Source: Deltaproteobacteria bacterium
GTDB taxonomy: Bacteria; Myxococcota; Myxococcia; Myxococcales; SZAS-1
Reading direction: 5' to 3'
NCBI GenBank assembly: GCA_018266075.1
Contig: JAFEBB010000039.1
Coordinates: forward strand, 1-64,000
Length of the DNA stretch: 64,000 bases
Shown: in pieces, positions 45,425 to 54,688 of the stretch
Numbering within the stretch: position 1 is the first letter of the stretch
How the letters are laid out: the number at the start of each line of letters is the position of its first letter
Made by a program: the position numbers and the translations under genes
The notes under the pieces: generated by a model
Databases searched by the model: none
What the model saw: the letters and a program-made list of their open reading frames with translations, nothing else
What the model was told of the DNA's origin: nothing

Positions 45425-46666
45425 TCAGAGCCCATACGCGTCGACCGGCATCTTCAAGATGAAGACGTGCGGCGCCGGCTGCGGCTGGTTGTCGAGCGCG
45501 TTGCCCACCACGATCGATCCATCCGACGAGGCCGCGACGGCGCTCGTCAGAACATAACCATTCGGTATCGCGATGCGCTGGCTGGCCACGATGTCCTGCA
45601 GCTTCTGAAGCCCGCTCGCCCGCGTCCATACCGTGGCCCAGTTGCCCTCGTCCCAGGCGTTGCCGCTGTTGCCGAAGATGAGCTGGTTGTTCGCCGCGAT
45701 GGAGCTCTCGAAGGTGCTGTCATTGAGGCCGCCCGTGTTGGGCAGGCCAGGGATCTGGACCACGCCCGCGTCGGCGGTCCAGTAGAAGCCCAGCCCGTTC
45801 CAGATGCCCGCGGCCATTTGGCCATCGTGGCTGAGCGTGAGCACCTCGCCGATCACCTGCATGGTGGGATCGAGCGCGAAGCCGCCGGCGTCGGCGTACC
45901 AGATCGCCGGCGAGCGATCGGCGGCGAGCGACGACGCGAAGCCGCCCATCACCGCGCCGTCGTCGGAGATGACGCTCGCGCGCTCCGAGCCCGTGACATC
46001 ACCAATGTGCTGCAGCTCCGTGAACACGCCGTCCTGCCACCGGAAGGCGTTGGTCACGCAGCCGTTCCAGTCGAGTCCGACGGCGATCGTTCCGTCGGCG
46101 CTCAGGCCCCAGCCCGAGCTCGCGTTCGGGTCGCAGCCGCCGTCGAAGCCGCTGCCGAGATCCAGCCACCCGGCGTCGGCGGTCCAGATGCCCGCCTGGA
46201 TGGGGCTCGTGCCGTGGAAGCCGATGAGCTTGCCGCCGTTGGGCGCGATGCCGGTGATGGGATCCTGGTTGTCGCCCGTGCGCGTGACCTGGCTGAGCGT
46301 GTCCGTGGTGGTGTCGTAGAGGAAGACCAGCGTGTCGGAGGCCCCGAAGGTCATCATCAGCGCGGTGGTGCCGTCGGAGGTGATGCCCACCGCGTCCTCG
46401 ACATTGACGAACCGGATGGTGCCATTCGGCGGACCGGCATCGACATCGCCTGCGTCCAGGGGCCCCGCATCGACGTCACCGGCATCGACGTCGCCCGCAT
46501 CGACCGGACCCGCATCGACGGGTCCTGCATCCGTCTCACCTGCGTCGGTCAGGCCGGCGTCGGTCGGGCCTGCATCGGCAAGCCCCGCATCGCCACCGGA
46601 CGTGGTGTTCTTTCCGCAGCCGGCCGCGAGGACGGCGGCGAGCAGCAGCATCTCGAATCGACGCAT
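45425..46666 (-). CDS. Lipoprotein with DAG pentapeptide repeats and HAF-like repeats
   Basis: A 413-residue predicted lipoprotein: MRRFEMLLLAAVLAAGC (Cys17). Residues 26-80 are eleven tandem D-A-G-x-x pentapeptides forming an acidic linker. The body has recurring units such as SADGTIAVGLDWNG, SDDGAVMGGFASS and SSDGSIVVGNALDN, each followed by an AxxW strand, as in HAF-type extracellular repeat proteins, probably a beta-propeller. Function unknown. Translation start lacks a clear ribosome-binding site. A 435-bp gap separates it from the next gene. Confidence 0.75.
   Translation of the reverse strand: MRRFEMLLLAAVLAAGCGKNTTSGGDAGLADAGPTDAGLTDAGETDAGPVDAGPVDAGDVDAGDVDAGPLDAGDVDAGPPNGTIRFVNVEDAVGITSDGTTALMMTFGASDTLVFLYDTTTDTLSQVTRTGDNQDPITGIAPNGGKLIGFHGTSPIQAGIWTADAGWLDLGSGFDGGCDPNASSGWGLSADGTIAVGLDWNGCVTNAFRWQDGVFTELQHIGDVTGSERASVISDDGAVMGGFASSLAADRSPAIWYADAGGFALDPTMQVIGEVLTLSHDGQMAAGIWNGLGFYWTADAGVVQIPGLPNTGGLNDSTFESSIAANNQLIFGNSGNAWDEGNWATVWTRASGLQKLQDIVASQRIAIPNGYVLTSAVAASSDGSIVVGNALDNQPQPAPHVFILKMPVDAYGL
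46427..46591 (-). repeat. Tandem 15-bp repeat coding for DAGxx
   Basis: Eleven imperfect 15-bp units encoding Asp-Ala-Gly-x-x, where x-x is PV, DV, LT, PT, ET, LA or PL. In-frame unit length lets copy number change without loss of the lipoprotein reading frame. Confidence 0.85.
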
Positions 46667-47101
46667 TCGACAGTCGCTTTCATGAAGCAGTTTCTTGGAG
46701 TCGCGAAGTGTCCCTTTCGCCTTTGCGGCCGTCAAGGAGCACACCCAAGAGCATTTTTCGCGAGGCAATCGAGCGGTCGAGCGCTCTTCAAGCAAGCACG
46801 CCGAGCTGCGCGGACTCACAAGTATGAGCGCACCGGGACCGAATCGATTTTTCACAATTCCCAAATGTCCGACCGATTCACGATGCGTTGCGGAAGGCTC
46901 GGCGCAAAGAGAAGCCGCCCGCGCGATCTTCCGCACCGCACCCGCACCCGCGCTCGACGCGAATGCCGAGCAGCGCAAGGGTGTGTCACCGAACGCACCT
47001 GACCTTTCGCGCGGCCGGGGGTGAATAGCCGGGCGGCGTCTGCGTCGGTGAGCCTTGACGCTTGCCCCGGAGGCCGGGCCGGCTAGCCTTGGCAGCATCG
47101 A
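46667..47101. other. 435-bp intergenic region
   Basis: No convincing gene. The region is less GC-rich than its surroundings, especially 46840-46880. A 6-bp inverted repeat, GAATCG (46840-46845) and CGATTC (46873-46878), could be an operator but is weak. Near the right end TTGCCC (47062-47067), 16 nt and TAGCCT (47084-47089) could be a promoter for the barrel gene. ORFs here (e.g. 46695-47024 plus) have compositionally poor proteins. Confidence 0.4.
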
Positions 47102-47935
47102 ATGGGAGTCCGCGTGCGCCGCCTGGCCCTGTTGCTCATCTTCTTCGCGCCTGCGCGCGCGCTCGCGCAGTACGTCCCGCCGCCGCCTCCTCCTCCACCG
47201 CCGCCGATGGCGCCGCCCGCCTATCCGCCGCCCTCGGAGCTGCCGCCTGGCTACGAGCCACCGCCCCCGCCGCCGCCCACGGCGCTGCCGACCCAGCCGC
47301 CGCCGCCGTTCGCACCGCCGCCTCCTCCGCCGCCCCAGACCGGCTTCCAGATCTCGGCCCGCGGTGCGTGGGCCCTGACGTTCGGCAACACGGATGACTC
47401 GGGCAGCACCGTCGCGCCCGACCGGCAGACGGACTTGTTCGGCTCGCAACTGCAGCTCACCCTGGATGTGGGTTGGAAGTTCGTGCCCCAGGTCTTCGTG
47501 GGTGGCTACGTGGGCCTCGGCTTCGGCGGCGCGGGCGATGTGGTGTCCCGCGGCTGCGGCGCGGACATCACCTGCAGCAGCAACCTCTTCCGCATCGGCG
47601 TCGAGGGCATCTACTCCGTCACCCCGAACCGCCCGGTGAGCCCGTGGGTGGGCTACGGCCTGGGCCTGGAGGGCTCGGGGGTCACGGCCACCGACAGCCT
47701 CGGCGACCAGAGCTCGGTCAGCCTGGCCGGCGTGGAGTGGGCGCACATCATGGCCGGCGTGGACTTTCGCGTGAACCGCGCGCTCTCCGCCGGCCCGTTC
47801 GTGGACCTCTCGTTCGGCACGTACAGCTCGGGCTCGGTGTCCGACTCGAGCGGCACCTCGGAGAACCTCGACCTCACCCACCATGCCACCCACGGGTGGA
47901 TCCAGCTCGGCCTGCGCATGGTGGTCTCTCCGTGA
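47102..47935 (+). CDS. Outer-membrane beta-barrel protein with proline-rich arm
   Basis: A 277-residue exported protein: signal MGVRVRRLALLLIFFAPARALAQ. Residues about 24-80 are proline-rich (YVPPPPPPP, then PPPPPPTALPTQ), probably a periplasmic or surface arm. The remainder has amphipathic strands ending in aromatic residues (GWKFVPQVFVGGYVGLGFGG, VGYGLGLEGSG, and terminal HGWIQLGLRMVVSP), typical of an 8- to 10-strand barrel. One disulphide candidate occurs in SRGCGADITCSS. Function unknown; similar Pro-armed barrels are common in myxobacteria. Confidence 0.82.
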   Translation: MGVRVRRLALLLIFFAPARALAQYVPPPPPPPPPPMAPPAYPPPSELPPGYEPPPPPPPTALPTQPPPPFAPPPPPPPQTGFQISARGAWALTFGNTDDSGSTVAPDRQTDLFGSQLQLTLDVGWKFVPQVFVGGYVGLGFGGAGDVVSRGCGADITCSSNLFRIGVEGIYSVTPNRPVSPWVGYGLGLEGSGVTATDSLGDQSSVSLAGVEWAHIMAGVDFRVNRALSAGPFVDLSFGTYSSGSVSDSSGTSENLDLTHHATHGWIQLGLRMVVSP

Positions 47936-48004
47936 GCCGCGCGGCAACACCGCGCCGCTCGCCTTGACTTGGCCTGGACCGCGCGGCACGGTCGGTGTGG
48001 CGCC

Positions 48005-48982
48005 GTGTTCGCACCTCCTCGCGCCCTGAGCGTCTCTTTGCCTCCCAACCCGGCGATCCGCACCGCAGCGCTCCTGACCCTGGCGCTCGCCGGCTGTCAC
48101 CGCAAGGCGCCGCCCTCGCTGGCCGTGGCCAAGCTGACGGTGTCGGAGGAGTCGCTCGCGGCCGCGCCCGCGCTGGGCCTCGGCGCCGAGCAGATGAAGG
48201 CTGCGGTCAAGACAGCGCTCGAGCGCCAGGGCGCCGTCGTCCTTCAGGATGGCCAGAGCGCGCCTCCCGGCTCGCAGGTCTACCGGGTTCGCGCGGAGAT
48301 CGGCGGCGCCCAGCTGCAGGACGTGGCCCTCCCCGACGGCGGCGTCGGCCAGGAGGCGCAGGTCGAGGCGGTGCTGGAGGGCGCGCGCGCGTCGTCGGAG
48401 GGCACGCTCAAGCTCAGCGGCACGGGCGAGGGTCACGTCGCTGCGCCGGCCGCGCCCGACACCGAGGGCCAGGCAGCCGCGTTCAAGAGCTCGTTCGCGA
48501 AGGCCGTGGACCTCGCGGCGGCGCGGCTCGCCCGGAGCGCCGTGGCCGTGGAGGCGCCGGTCGAGACGCTCCACGCCGACCTCGGCTCCCCCGACTCGGG
48601 CGTGCAAGAAGCAGCCGCGGACGTGCTCGTGGATCACCATGACCTCGCGGCGATCCCGGTGCTGGTGCAGGAACTCGACAGCCCCGACGACTCGGTGAAG
48701 ATGAAGGCCATTGGCGAGCTCGTGGAGCTCAAGGCCAAGACCAGCGTGCCCAAGCTCATCGACCTGGCCCAGACCTCGGACCCGCGGCTGGGCACCGACC
48801 CGCACTTCCAGATGCAGATCATCTACGCGCTGGGCACCATCGGCGGCGACGAGGCGGAGGCGTACCTGTACACCATCGCCAGCGGCCACCCGGACGAGAT
48901 GGTGCGCAACGCGGCCAAGGAGGCGTCGGCCGAGCTGCACCGCTCCCACGCCCGGGTCAGCCACAAGGAACTCCCGCAATGA
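48005..48982 (+). CDS. HEAT-repeat lipoprotein
   Basis: A 325-residue predicted lipoprotein whose hydrophobic stretch AALLTLALAGC ends in a lipobox. The middle part is beta/alpha with a DGG-containing hinge; the C-terminal 120 residues are HEAT-type helical repeats (VQEAAADVLVDHHDLAAIPV, DSVKMKAIGELVELKAKTSV, HFQMQIIYALGTIGGDEAEA, MVRNAAKEASAELHRSH). Likely a protein-protein interaction platform in the periplasm. Start choice is uncertain (GTG 48005 or TTG 48038). The stop overlaps the next lipoprotein start as ATGA. Confidence 0.72.
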   Translation: MFAPPRALSVSLPPNPAIRTAALLTLALAGCHRKAPPSLAVAKLTVSEESLAAAPALGLGAEQMKAAVKTALERQGAVVLQDGQSAPPGSQVYRVRAEIGGAQLQDVALPDGGVGQEAQVEAVLEGARASSEGTLKLSGTGEGHVAAPAAPDTEGQAAAFKSSFAKAVDLAAARLARSAVAVEAPVETLHADLGSPDSGVQEAAADVLVDHHDLAAIPVLVQELDSPDDSVKMKAIGELVELKAKTSVPKLIDLAQTSDPRLGTDPHFQMQIIYALGTIGGDEAEAYLYTIASGHPDEMVRNAAKEASAELHRSHARVSHKELPQ

Positions 48983-49563
48983 AGCGCATCCTCTGCCTCG
49001 CCGTGGCCCTCGCCGGCTGCGCCACCGCGGCCCCCACGCCCACCACGTCCACCACCAACGTGTGCGACTACTTCCCGCTCGCGGTGGGCAACCAGTGGCA
49101 CTACGACGGCGAGCGCCGCCCCGACGGCACCCGCGAGCCCATCGACATCGCCGTCACTGGCATGAAGGACGGCTACTACCAGCAGAGCAGCGGCGCGGCC
49201 GTGGCCTGCGACGTGGAGGGCGTCCGCGATCCGCAGCGCGTGCTCATCCAGCCGCCGTTGCAGGTCGGCCACAAGTGGAAGGCCGTGCCCAGCGTGACCA
49301 CCGTCGAGGAGTACGAGATCGTGGACGTGGGCAGCACCGTGAACGTGCCCGCGGGGAGCTTCTCCAACACCATCACCGTGCGCTCCAAGCTCACCGACCG
49401 CGACCGCCAGGGCTTCCTCACCGCCGAGTTCACCTACGCGCCCGGCGTGGGCCTGCTCCGGGTGGCGACGTCGCACACCAAGGGCACCGAGACCACCCCG
49501 CAGATCGAGCTGGTGTTGCGCAGCTTTACCGTGGCCCCCGCAAAGGCGAACCCCAGCTCCTGA
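48979..49563 (+). CDS. Lipoprotein translationally coupled to the HEAT lipoprotein
   Basis: A 194-residue predicted lipoprotein (MKRILCLAVALAGC, Cys14). The mature part begins CDYFPLAVGNQWHYDG and continues with beta strands such as DIAVTGMKDGYYQQ and FSNTITVRSKLTDRD; this YFPL-x-x-GNxW opening is shared by a widespread group of bacterial lipoproteins of unknown function. ATG overlaps the upstream stop, so both proteins are made in similar amounts and may form a complex. Confidence 0.75.
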   Translation: MKRILCLAVALAGCATAAPTPTTSTTNVCDYFPLAVGNQWHYDGERRPDGTREPIDIAVTGMKDGYYQQSSGAAVACDVEGVRDPQRVLIQPPLQVGHKWKAVPSVTTVEEYEIVDVGSTVNVPAGSFSNTITVRSKLTDRDRQGFLTAEFTYAPGVGLLRVATSHTKGTETTPQIELVLRSFTVAPAKANPSS

Positions 49564-49605
49564 ACGCGCGAGCATCCTTGCAGCCGGGCAGCTAGACTGC
49601 CGTCC

Positions 49606-50610
49606 ATGGCCCCCGGGACCCAGACCGACGCGCCCTCCAGCGAGGAGCTGATCCTCGGCTTCCTGGCCGAGGCGGGCGAGGAGTTCACCTCGGGCGAGGC
49701 GATCTCCAACAAGCTGGGTCTCTCGCGCACGGCCGTGTGGAAGAACGTCGAGAGCCTGCGCGGCAAGGGCTACGTCATCGAGGCCGTGCCCGCGCGTGGG
49801 TATCGCCTGGTGGAGATTCCGGATCGGCTGACCGAGCTGGAGCTCTCGCCGCTGCTGAATACCCACGACTTCGGGCGCACCCTGCACGCGCTCGACGAAG
49901 TGGGCTCCACCAGCGACGAAGCGAGCCAGCTCGCGCTCGAGGGCGCCGAGCACGGCGAGACCGTCGTGGCCGAGATGCAGACGTCAGGCCGCGGACGGCG
50001 CGGGCGCGCCTGGGTCTCGCCGCCGGGCAAGAACCTGTATCTGTCGATCGTGCTGCGGCCGGAGCTGCCGCCCCAGCGCGCGCCGGAGCTGACATTCGTG
50101 GCTGCCGTGGCCGTGGCCGAGACGCTCATCGAGGCCAACGTCCCCGCGCAGATCAAGTGGCCCAACGACATCGTCGTCGAGGACAAGAAGGTCGCCGGAA
50201 TCCTCACCGAGCTGCACGCCGAGCCGGAGCGCGTCCAGGCGGTGATCCTCGGCATCGGCGTGAACCTGAACCTCACCGAGAAGGACCTGCCCAGCGAGCT
50301 GCGCGCCATCGCCACCTCGGCGCTGCTCGTGCGCGGCGCCTCGGTGCCGCGTGCGCTCTTCACCGCCGCCCTGCTCGCCCGCCTCGAGCACTGGTACGAC
50401 CGCCACGCCGAAGAGGGCTTCGAGCCCATCTGCGCGCGCTGGCGCGAGCTGACCTGCACGCTCGATCGCCAGGTTCGCGTGTCGACCGGTGGCAAGGAGC
50501 TCATTGGCGTGGCCCAGGACGTCGACAACTCGGGCGCGCTGATGGTGGCCGTGGGAGATGAGCTGGTGCGCGTGGTCGCCGGCGATGTCGAGCTGCTGCG
50601 GCCGGTCTGA
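49606..50610 (+). CDS. birA: Biotin--[acetyl-CoA-carboxylase] ligase with HTH repressor domain
   Basis: A 334-residue bifunctional BirA. The N-terminal winged helix (ILGFLAEAGEEFTSGEAISN, LGLSRTAVWKNVESL) can repress biotin genes. The ligase core has TSGRGRRGRAWVSPPG (residues 127-140, biotinyl-AMP loop), IKWPNDIVV (Lys184) and KKVAGILTEL; the C-terminal domain ends ALMVAVGDELVRVVAGD. It attaches biotin to carboxylase subunits. TAGACT lies 7 nt before the ATG. The coaX gene follows 77 bp downstream, a common pairing. Confidence 0.95.
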   Translation: MAPGTQTDAPSSEELILGFLAEAGEEFTSGEAISNKLGLSRTAVWKNVESLRGKGYVIEAVPARGYRLVEIPDRLTELELSPLLNTHDFGRTLHALDEVGSTSDEASQLALEGAEHGETVVAEMQTSGRGRRGRAWVSPPGKNLYLSIVLRPELPPQRAPELTFVAAVAVAETLIEANVPAQIKWPNDIVVEDKKVAGILTELHAEPERVQAVILGIGVNLNLTEKDLPSELRAIATSALLVRGASVPRALFTAALLARLEHWYDRHAEEGFEPICARWRELTCTLDRQVRVSTGGKELIGVAQDVDNSGALMVAVGDELVRVVAGDVELLRPV

Positions 50611-50674
50611 AGTGCTGCTGCCACCTGGCGATTCCAGGGATTCCGGGCGCCTGACGCCGCCCCGGCCCTCGCGT

Positions 50675-50686
50675 TAAGCTAGGCCC

Positions 50687-50689
<3 letters not shown>
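50675..50689 (+). promoter_or_regulatory. TANNNT-N6-ATG leaderless-type promoter
   Basis: TAAGCT at 50675-50680, AGGCCC, then ATG 50687. CTGACG at 50651-50656 could be a -35 box with an 18-nt spacer. Confidence 0.5.
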
Positions 50690-51451
<762 letters not shown>

Positions 51452-51465
51452 TTCGGGGAGAGCAC

Positions 51466-52674
51466 ATGTCCGAGATCGATCCCAACCAGCCACCCGACGG
51501 AGCCGCCCCGCCTGCCGAGGCCGCTGCGCCGCCGCCCGCGCCCGAAGGCCCGGCGTGTCCGGTGACCGCGGAGCGGCTCGCGCCGCAGATGCGCCGCTAC
51601 GTGGACTTCAAGGGCCCCGTCGCCGGCCGCGCCATGGCCGCCAAGGGCCTGGTGCCGCTGCAAGGCGCCGACTTCGCGCACGTGATGTTCATGCTCACCT
51701 TCGATCCCGACGAGAAGGTGCGCAACCAGGCGATGCAGACCGCCAGCGCGCCCGACGACCGCACCAAGAAGGTGCTGCTCGCCGCGCTCCGCGACGAGGA
51801 TCTCGAGCCGCCCGTCCTGCACTTCTACGCGCAGGTGCTCGGCGGGAAAGAGGACCTGCTCGAGCTCATCTGCCTCAACAACACCACCGCCGACGAGACC
51901 ATCGCCGAGGTGGTGCTCAACGCCAGCCCCAAGCTGGCCGAGCTCATCAGCCAGAACCAGCTGCGCTTGCTGCGCACGCCGCTCATCTTGCGGAACCTGT
52001 GCGGCAACCCCAACGCCAGCAAGGCCACCGTCGATCTCGCCTGTGACTTCGCCGTCCGCTCCGGCGTGGTGATGGACGACGTGCCGGCGATGAAGGAAGC
52101 GCGCATCCGCATCCACGGGCCGGACGTCATCGCCGCGCCGCCGCCGGCGGATCAGGTCACCGCCGACGCGATCCTCGAGGAAGAGAAGGAGACGCTTCAC
52201 AACGAGAACGCCGAGCCGCTCGTCGAGGGCAGCCAGAAGAAGATGACCCTCGTTCAGAAGGTCATGAAGATGCAGGTCTCGGAGAAGATCAAGCTGGCCA
52301 CGCTGGGCAACAAGGAGGCCCGCACCCTGCTCCTGCGCGACAGCAACAAGCTGGTGTGCATGGCCGCCATCAACAGCCCGCGCATCACCGACGGCGAGAT
52401 CCTGCTCATGGCCGGCAACAAGACCTGCAACGACGACGTGCTCCGCTACATCTACAGCAACCGCAGCTGGACCAAGAACTACAAGATCAAGCTCGCCCTG
52501 GTGCGCAACCCCAAGGTCCCCGCGGCCATCGGCATGAAGTTCCTGTCGACCCTGCGCGACTCGGAGTTGAAAGACATCGCCAAGGACAAGAACGTCCCTT
52601 CGGCGGTGCAGCAGCAGGCCAAGAAGATGGTCGACAAGAAGAACGCGCCCGTGAAGGTCGGCGGCGATCACTGA
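51466..52674 (+). CDS. Helical-repeat cytoplasmic protein
   Basis: A 402-residue protein of unknown function. After a Pro/Ala-rich first 35 residues, almost the whole chain is short helices in repeat-like order: FDPDEKVRNQAMQTASAPDD, LRDEDLEPPVLHFYAQVLGG, LILRNLCGNPNASKATVDLA and LALVRNPKVPAAIGMKFLST. This resembles HEAT-like repeats; the block MTLVQKVMKMQVSEKIKLAT with NKEARTLLLRDSNKLV appears to be the core. GGGGAG lies 8 nt before the ATG. Located 15 nt after coaX, so probably co-transcribed with it. Confidence 0.75.
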   Translation: MSEIDPNQPPDGAAPPAEAAAPPPAPEGPACPVTAERLAPQMRRYVDFKGPVAGRAMAAKGLVPLQGADFAHVMFMLTFDPDEKVRNQAMQTASAPDDRTKKVLLAALRDEDLEPPVLHFYAQVLGGKEDLLELICLNNTTADETIAEVVLNASPKLAELISQNQLRLLRTPLILRNLCGNPNASKATVDLACDFAVRSGVVMDDVPAMKEARIRIHGPDVIAAPPPADQVTADAILEEEKETLHNENAEPLVEGSQKKMTLVQKVMKMQVSEKIKLATLGNKEARTLLLRDSNKLVCMAAINSPRITDGEILLMAGNKTCNDDVLRYIYSNRSWTKNYKIKLALVRNPKVPAAIGMKFLSTLRDSELKDIAKDKNVPSAVQQQAKKMVDKKNAPVKVGGDH

Positions 52675-52715
52675 CCGGGTGAGCGGCGTCACCGACGCGC
52701 ATCGCGGATGATCGA

Positions 52716-52730
52716 TAGCGTCGGGGCATG
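52716..52730 (+). promoter_or_regulatory. TANNNT-N6-ATG leaderless-type promoter
   Basis: TAGCGT at 52716-52721, CGGGGC, then ATG 52728. Supports expression of the TGA-interrupted gene. Confidence 0.5.
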
Positions 52731-53096
52731 TTGACCGATCGCGCGAAGCTGCCCGCCGACGTTCTCGACGCGCTCGCGCGCGAGCTCGCCCCGCTGCGAA
52801 TGCTCGACGAGGTGCTGCGCTGGGGCTTCGCGCAATCGCCGCCGCGCGATGTAGCCGACATCGTCATCCAGGATGAGTACACCCACGACGTGGTGCTGCC
52901 CTGGCGCGACGAGCTCCACCTCGTCTTCGGCACAACCTGACTGGGTGGCGTGACGGCGGTCGCCGTCTGGGATCACCGACCGACGGCCGACGAGCTGCTC
53001 CATGCCCGGCTCGACGCCGGCTGGAAGCCCACGCCCACCGCGCTCCGCGACGGCGAGCAGGTGCTCGGCCACGCGGCCTGCACGGTGGCGCGCTGA
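52728..53096 (+). CDS. Hypothetical protein read through an in-frame TGA (selenoprotein candidate or nonsense allele)
   Basis: ATG 52728 opens LTDRAKLPADVLDALARELA, then IVIQDEYTHDVVLPWRDELH and LVFGTT, and meets TGA at codon 71 (52938-52940). The same frame continues at once as LGGVTAVAVWDHRPTADELL and HARLDAGWKPTPTALRDGEQ to TGA at 53094-53096, about 122 residues in all. The second half has no start of its own and reads as good protein. A 7-bp hairpin lies 11 nt after the first TGA. A selenocysteine there, a Cys-to-stop mutation or a sequencing error are the options. Family not recognised with certainty. Confidence 0.6.
52952..52967 (+). other. Hairpin downstream of in-frame TGA, SECIS-like geometry
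   Basis: GACGGCG (52952-52958) and CGCCGTC (52961-52967) form a perfect stem with GT at the tip. The apex lies about 18 nt after the TGA, within the range known for bacterial SECIS elements, and a G stands at the loop start. Such palindromes are also frequent by chance in GC-rich coding DNA. Confidence 0.35.
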
Positions 53097-53102
53097 CTCG
53101 AG

Positions 53103-54662
53103 CTACTCGGGCTTCTTCTCGCCCTCGGGAGCCGCGGGCACCGGCGCAGGCTCGGTGGTGCTGAGCGACTGGGCGATGGCCTCGGGCGAGCCGGGCTCGA
53201 TCTTCGCGGGCGGCGGCTGATCGAGATCCACGCGGACCTGGATGGCCTCGGGCGTTGCGGGCGCGGCCTCGGTCGGCGGCGCAGCGACAGCACCTTCCGG
53301 AGCAGGCGTCGCCGGGGCGGTCTCGGCAGCCTTGGCGGCGTCGCGGGCCTCGCGCTCGGCCTTCTCGCGCAGGTCGCGCTCCTCGCGCTCCTTGCGGCGC
53401 TCCTCGCGGCGGGCGTCGTCGAGCGCGCCCTGATCGCGGGCGCGGCGCCAGAAGCCCTCGTCCACGTCGGGGAGCTCCACGGTGATGCTGTGCGCGCCCA
53501 CCTTCTTCTCCACCAGCTTCTCGGCCAGCGCCTCGCCGCTCCAGAGCAGCATCAGCGCGCCGCCCGAGAGCGCCTCGCTGCGCGCCTCGCGAGAGACCTC
53601 GCCGGCGCCAATCACCATGCCCACGTGCGCGTTGTGGTTCACCAGATCGCGGCGCAGGTCGGCGACATCGGCGCGGCTGACCTCGCGGTTGCCCTTGATG
53701 AGCCGCGCGGCATAGCGGACGTCGAGCAGGCCCTCGCGGCGGCGGCCGGTGAGCACCAGGCCCTCCTTGCCGCGCTTGGTCGCGCGAACCTCGCGGAAGC
53801 CGTGGGCCTCGAGCAGCGCGATGCCTGCCAGCTCCAGCGCGCCCACCTCGAAGTCGCCCATGCGCCGCCGCAGCACGCGGCCGATGTTCTTGCCGTGCTC
53901 GCGGGTCTGCTGGAGGAGCCGCTGCAGCCCGGGACCGGCCTTGGGCGGCGGACCGGCCTTGGCCCCGCCCTCGAGCTCCATGCCCAGGCTCTGGGCCAGC
54001 GCGGCCTCGAGCTCCACGGGGATGCCCTCGCGCGGCGCACCGGCGCGCTCGGCGGACACGTCGCCGTTCTCGGCGATGTTGAAGTGCGGCCGGCGGCCCT
54101 GGCTCTCGCGGCGGCGGTTGTCGTCGCGCAGCGCCTGGAGCACGGCCTCCGTGCCCAGATCTTCGGCCACCTTCTCGGTCTCGCGCAGCGCGCCGGCGAG
54201 ATCCACCGCGGGCATGGGCGCGGCGTGCTGGGTGAGGATGTCGAAGGCGAGCTCGGGGAGCGTCTGGAGCTTCTTCTTGCGGTCGCGCTCCTCGTGCCGC
54301 TTGTGCCGCTCGCCGCGCCCGGCGATGCGCACGTTCTCCGAGCGCGGAATCGGGTGGCGCTCGCGAGGACGCAGCGGGACCTCGGCCTCATCGGGCTGGG
54401 GCAGCGGGCTGACGTCGAGGGCCTTGGGATCCTCGAGGATTCCCCAGTCGAGCAGGCCGAACGTCCCCGGCTCGGTGGCGACGATCTTGCGGTCGCCCTT
54501 GCGCTTGGCCATCGCGGCCAGGCGGTAATACATCGTCGCCTCGGGGTCCTTGCCCACGTGGCTGAGCAGCTTCTCGGCGACGGCCTTCTCGGTGATGTAC
54601 TTGAACGAAAGCGGCTTGCCCTCCTTCTCCAAAATGTGGAGGGCGGCTTCGAAGAAGGTCAT
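53103..54662 (-). CDS. HARE-HTH protein with Mrr-like nuclease-fold domain
   Basis: A 519-residue cytoplasmic protein. Residues 1-73 (MTFFEAALHILEKEGKPLSF, YITEKAVAEKLLSHVGK, FGLLDWG) match the HARE-HTH winged helix found in RNA polymerase delta and chromatin proteins. Residues about 133-205 look like a second such domain. Residues about 268-390 have the order of an Mrr-type restriction-endonuclease fold (DFEVGALELAGIALLEAHGF, GLVLTGRRREGLLDVRYAAR, ADLRRDLVNHNAHVGMVIGA), but the catalytic Asp and Q-x-K are not evident, so it may bind DNA without cutting. Then a charged coiled coil and a Pro/Ala tail. Confidence 0.78.
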   Translation of the reverse strand: MTFFEAALHILEKEGKPLSFKYITEKAVAEKLLSHVGKDPEATMYYRLAAMAKRKGDRKIVATEPGTFGLLDWGILEDPKALDVSPLPQPDEAEVPLRPRERHPIPRSENVRIAGRGERHKRHEERDRKKKLQTLPELAFDILTQHAAPMPAVDLAGALRETEKVAEDLGTEAVLQALRDDNRRRESQGRRPHFNIAENGDVSAERAGAPREGIPVELEAALAQSLGMELEGGAKAGPPPKAGPGLQRLLQQTREHGKNIGRVLRRRMGDFEVGALELAGIALLEAHGFREVRATKRGKEGLVLTGRRREGLLDVRYAARLIKGNREVSRADVADLRRDLVNHNAHVGMVIGAGEVSREARSEALSGGALMLLWSGEALAEKLVEKKVGAHSITVELPDVDEGFWRRARDQGALDDARREERRKEREERDLREKAEREARDAAKAAETAPATPAPEGAVAAPPTEAAPATPEAIQVRVDLDQPPPAKIEPGSPEAIAQSLSTTEPAPVPAAPEGEKKPE

Positions 54663-54688
54663 GTGGAACCTTGAGCGGCGCGCGGACG

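Noticed and set aside
46427-46591. CRISPR-like array
   Set aside because: 15-bp periodicity without spacers; it codes for DAGxx repeats in frame with the lipoprotein.
46695-47024. 109-residue plus-strand ORF in the 435-bp gap
   Set aside because: No ribosome-binding site or promoter box, and composition unlike protein; taken as intergenic.
46667-48979. Upstream extension of the DAG-repeat lipoprotein to 1184 residues
   Set aside because: The extension is antisense to the barrel and HEAT lipoprotein genes; a normal lipoprotein signal peptide begins at 46666.
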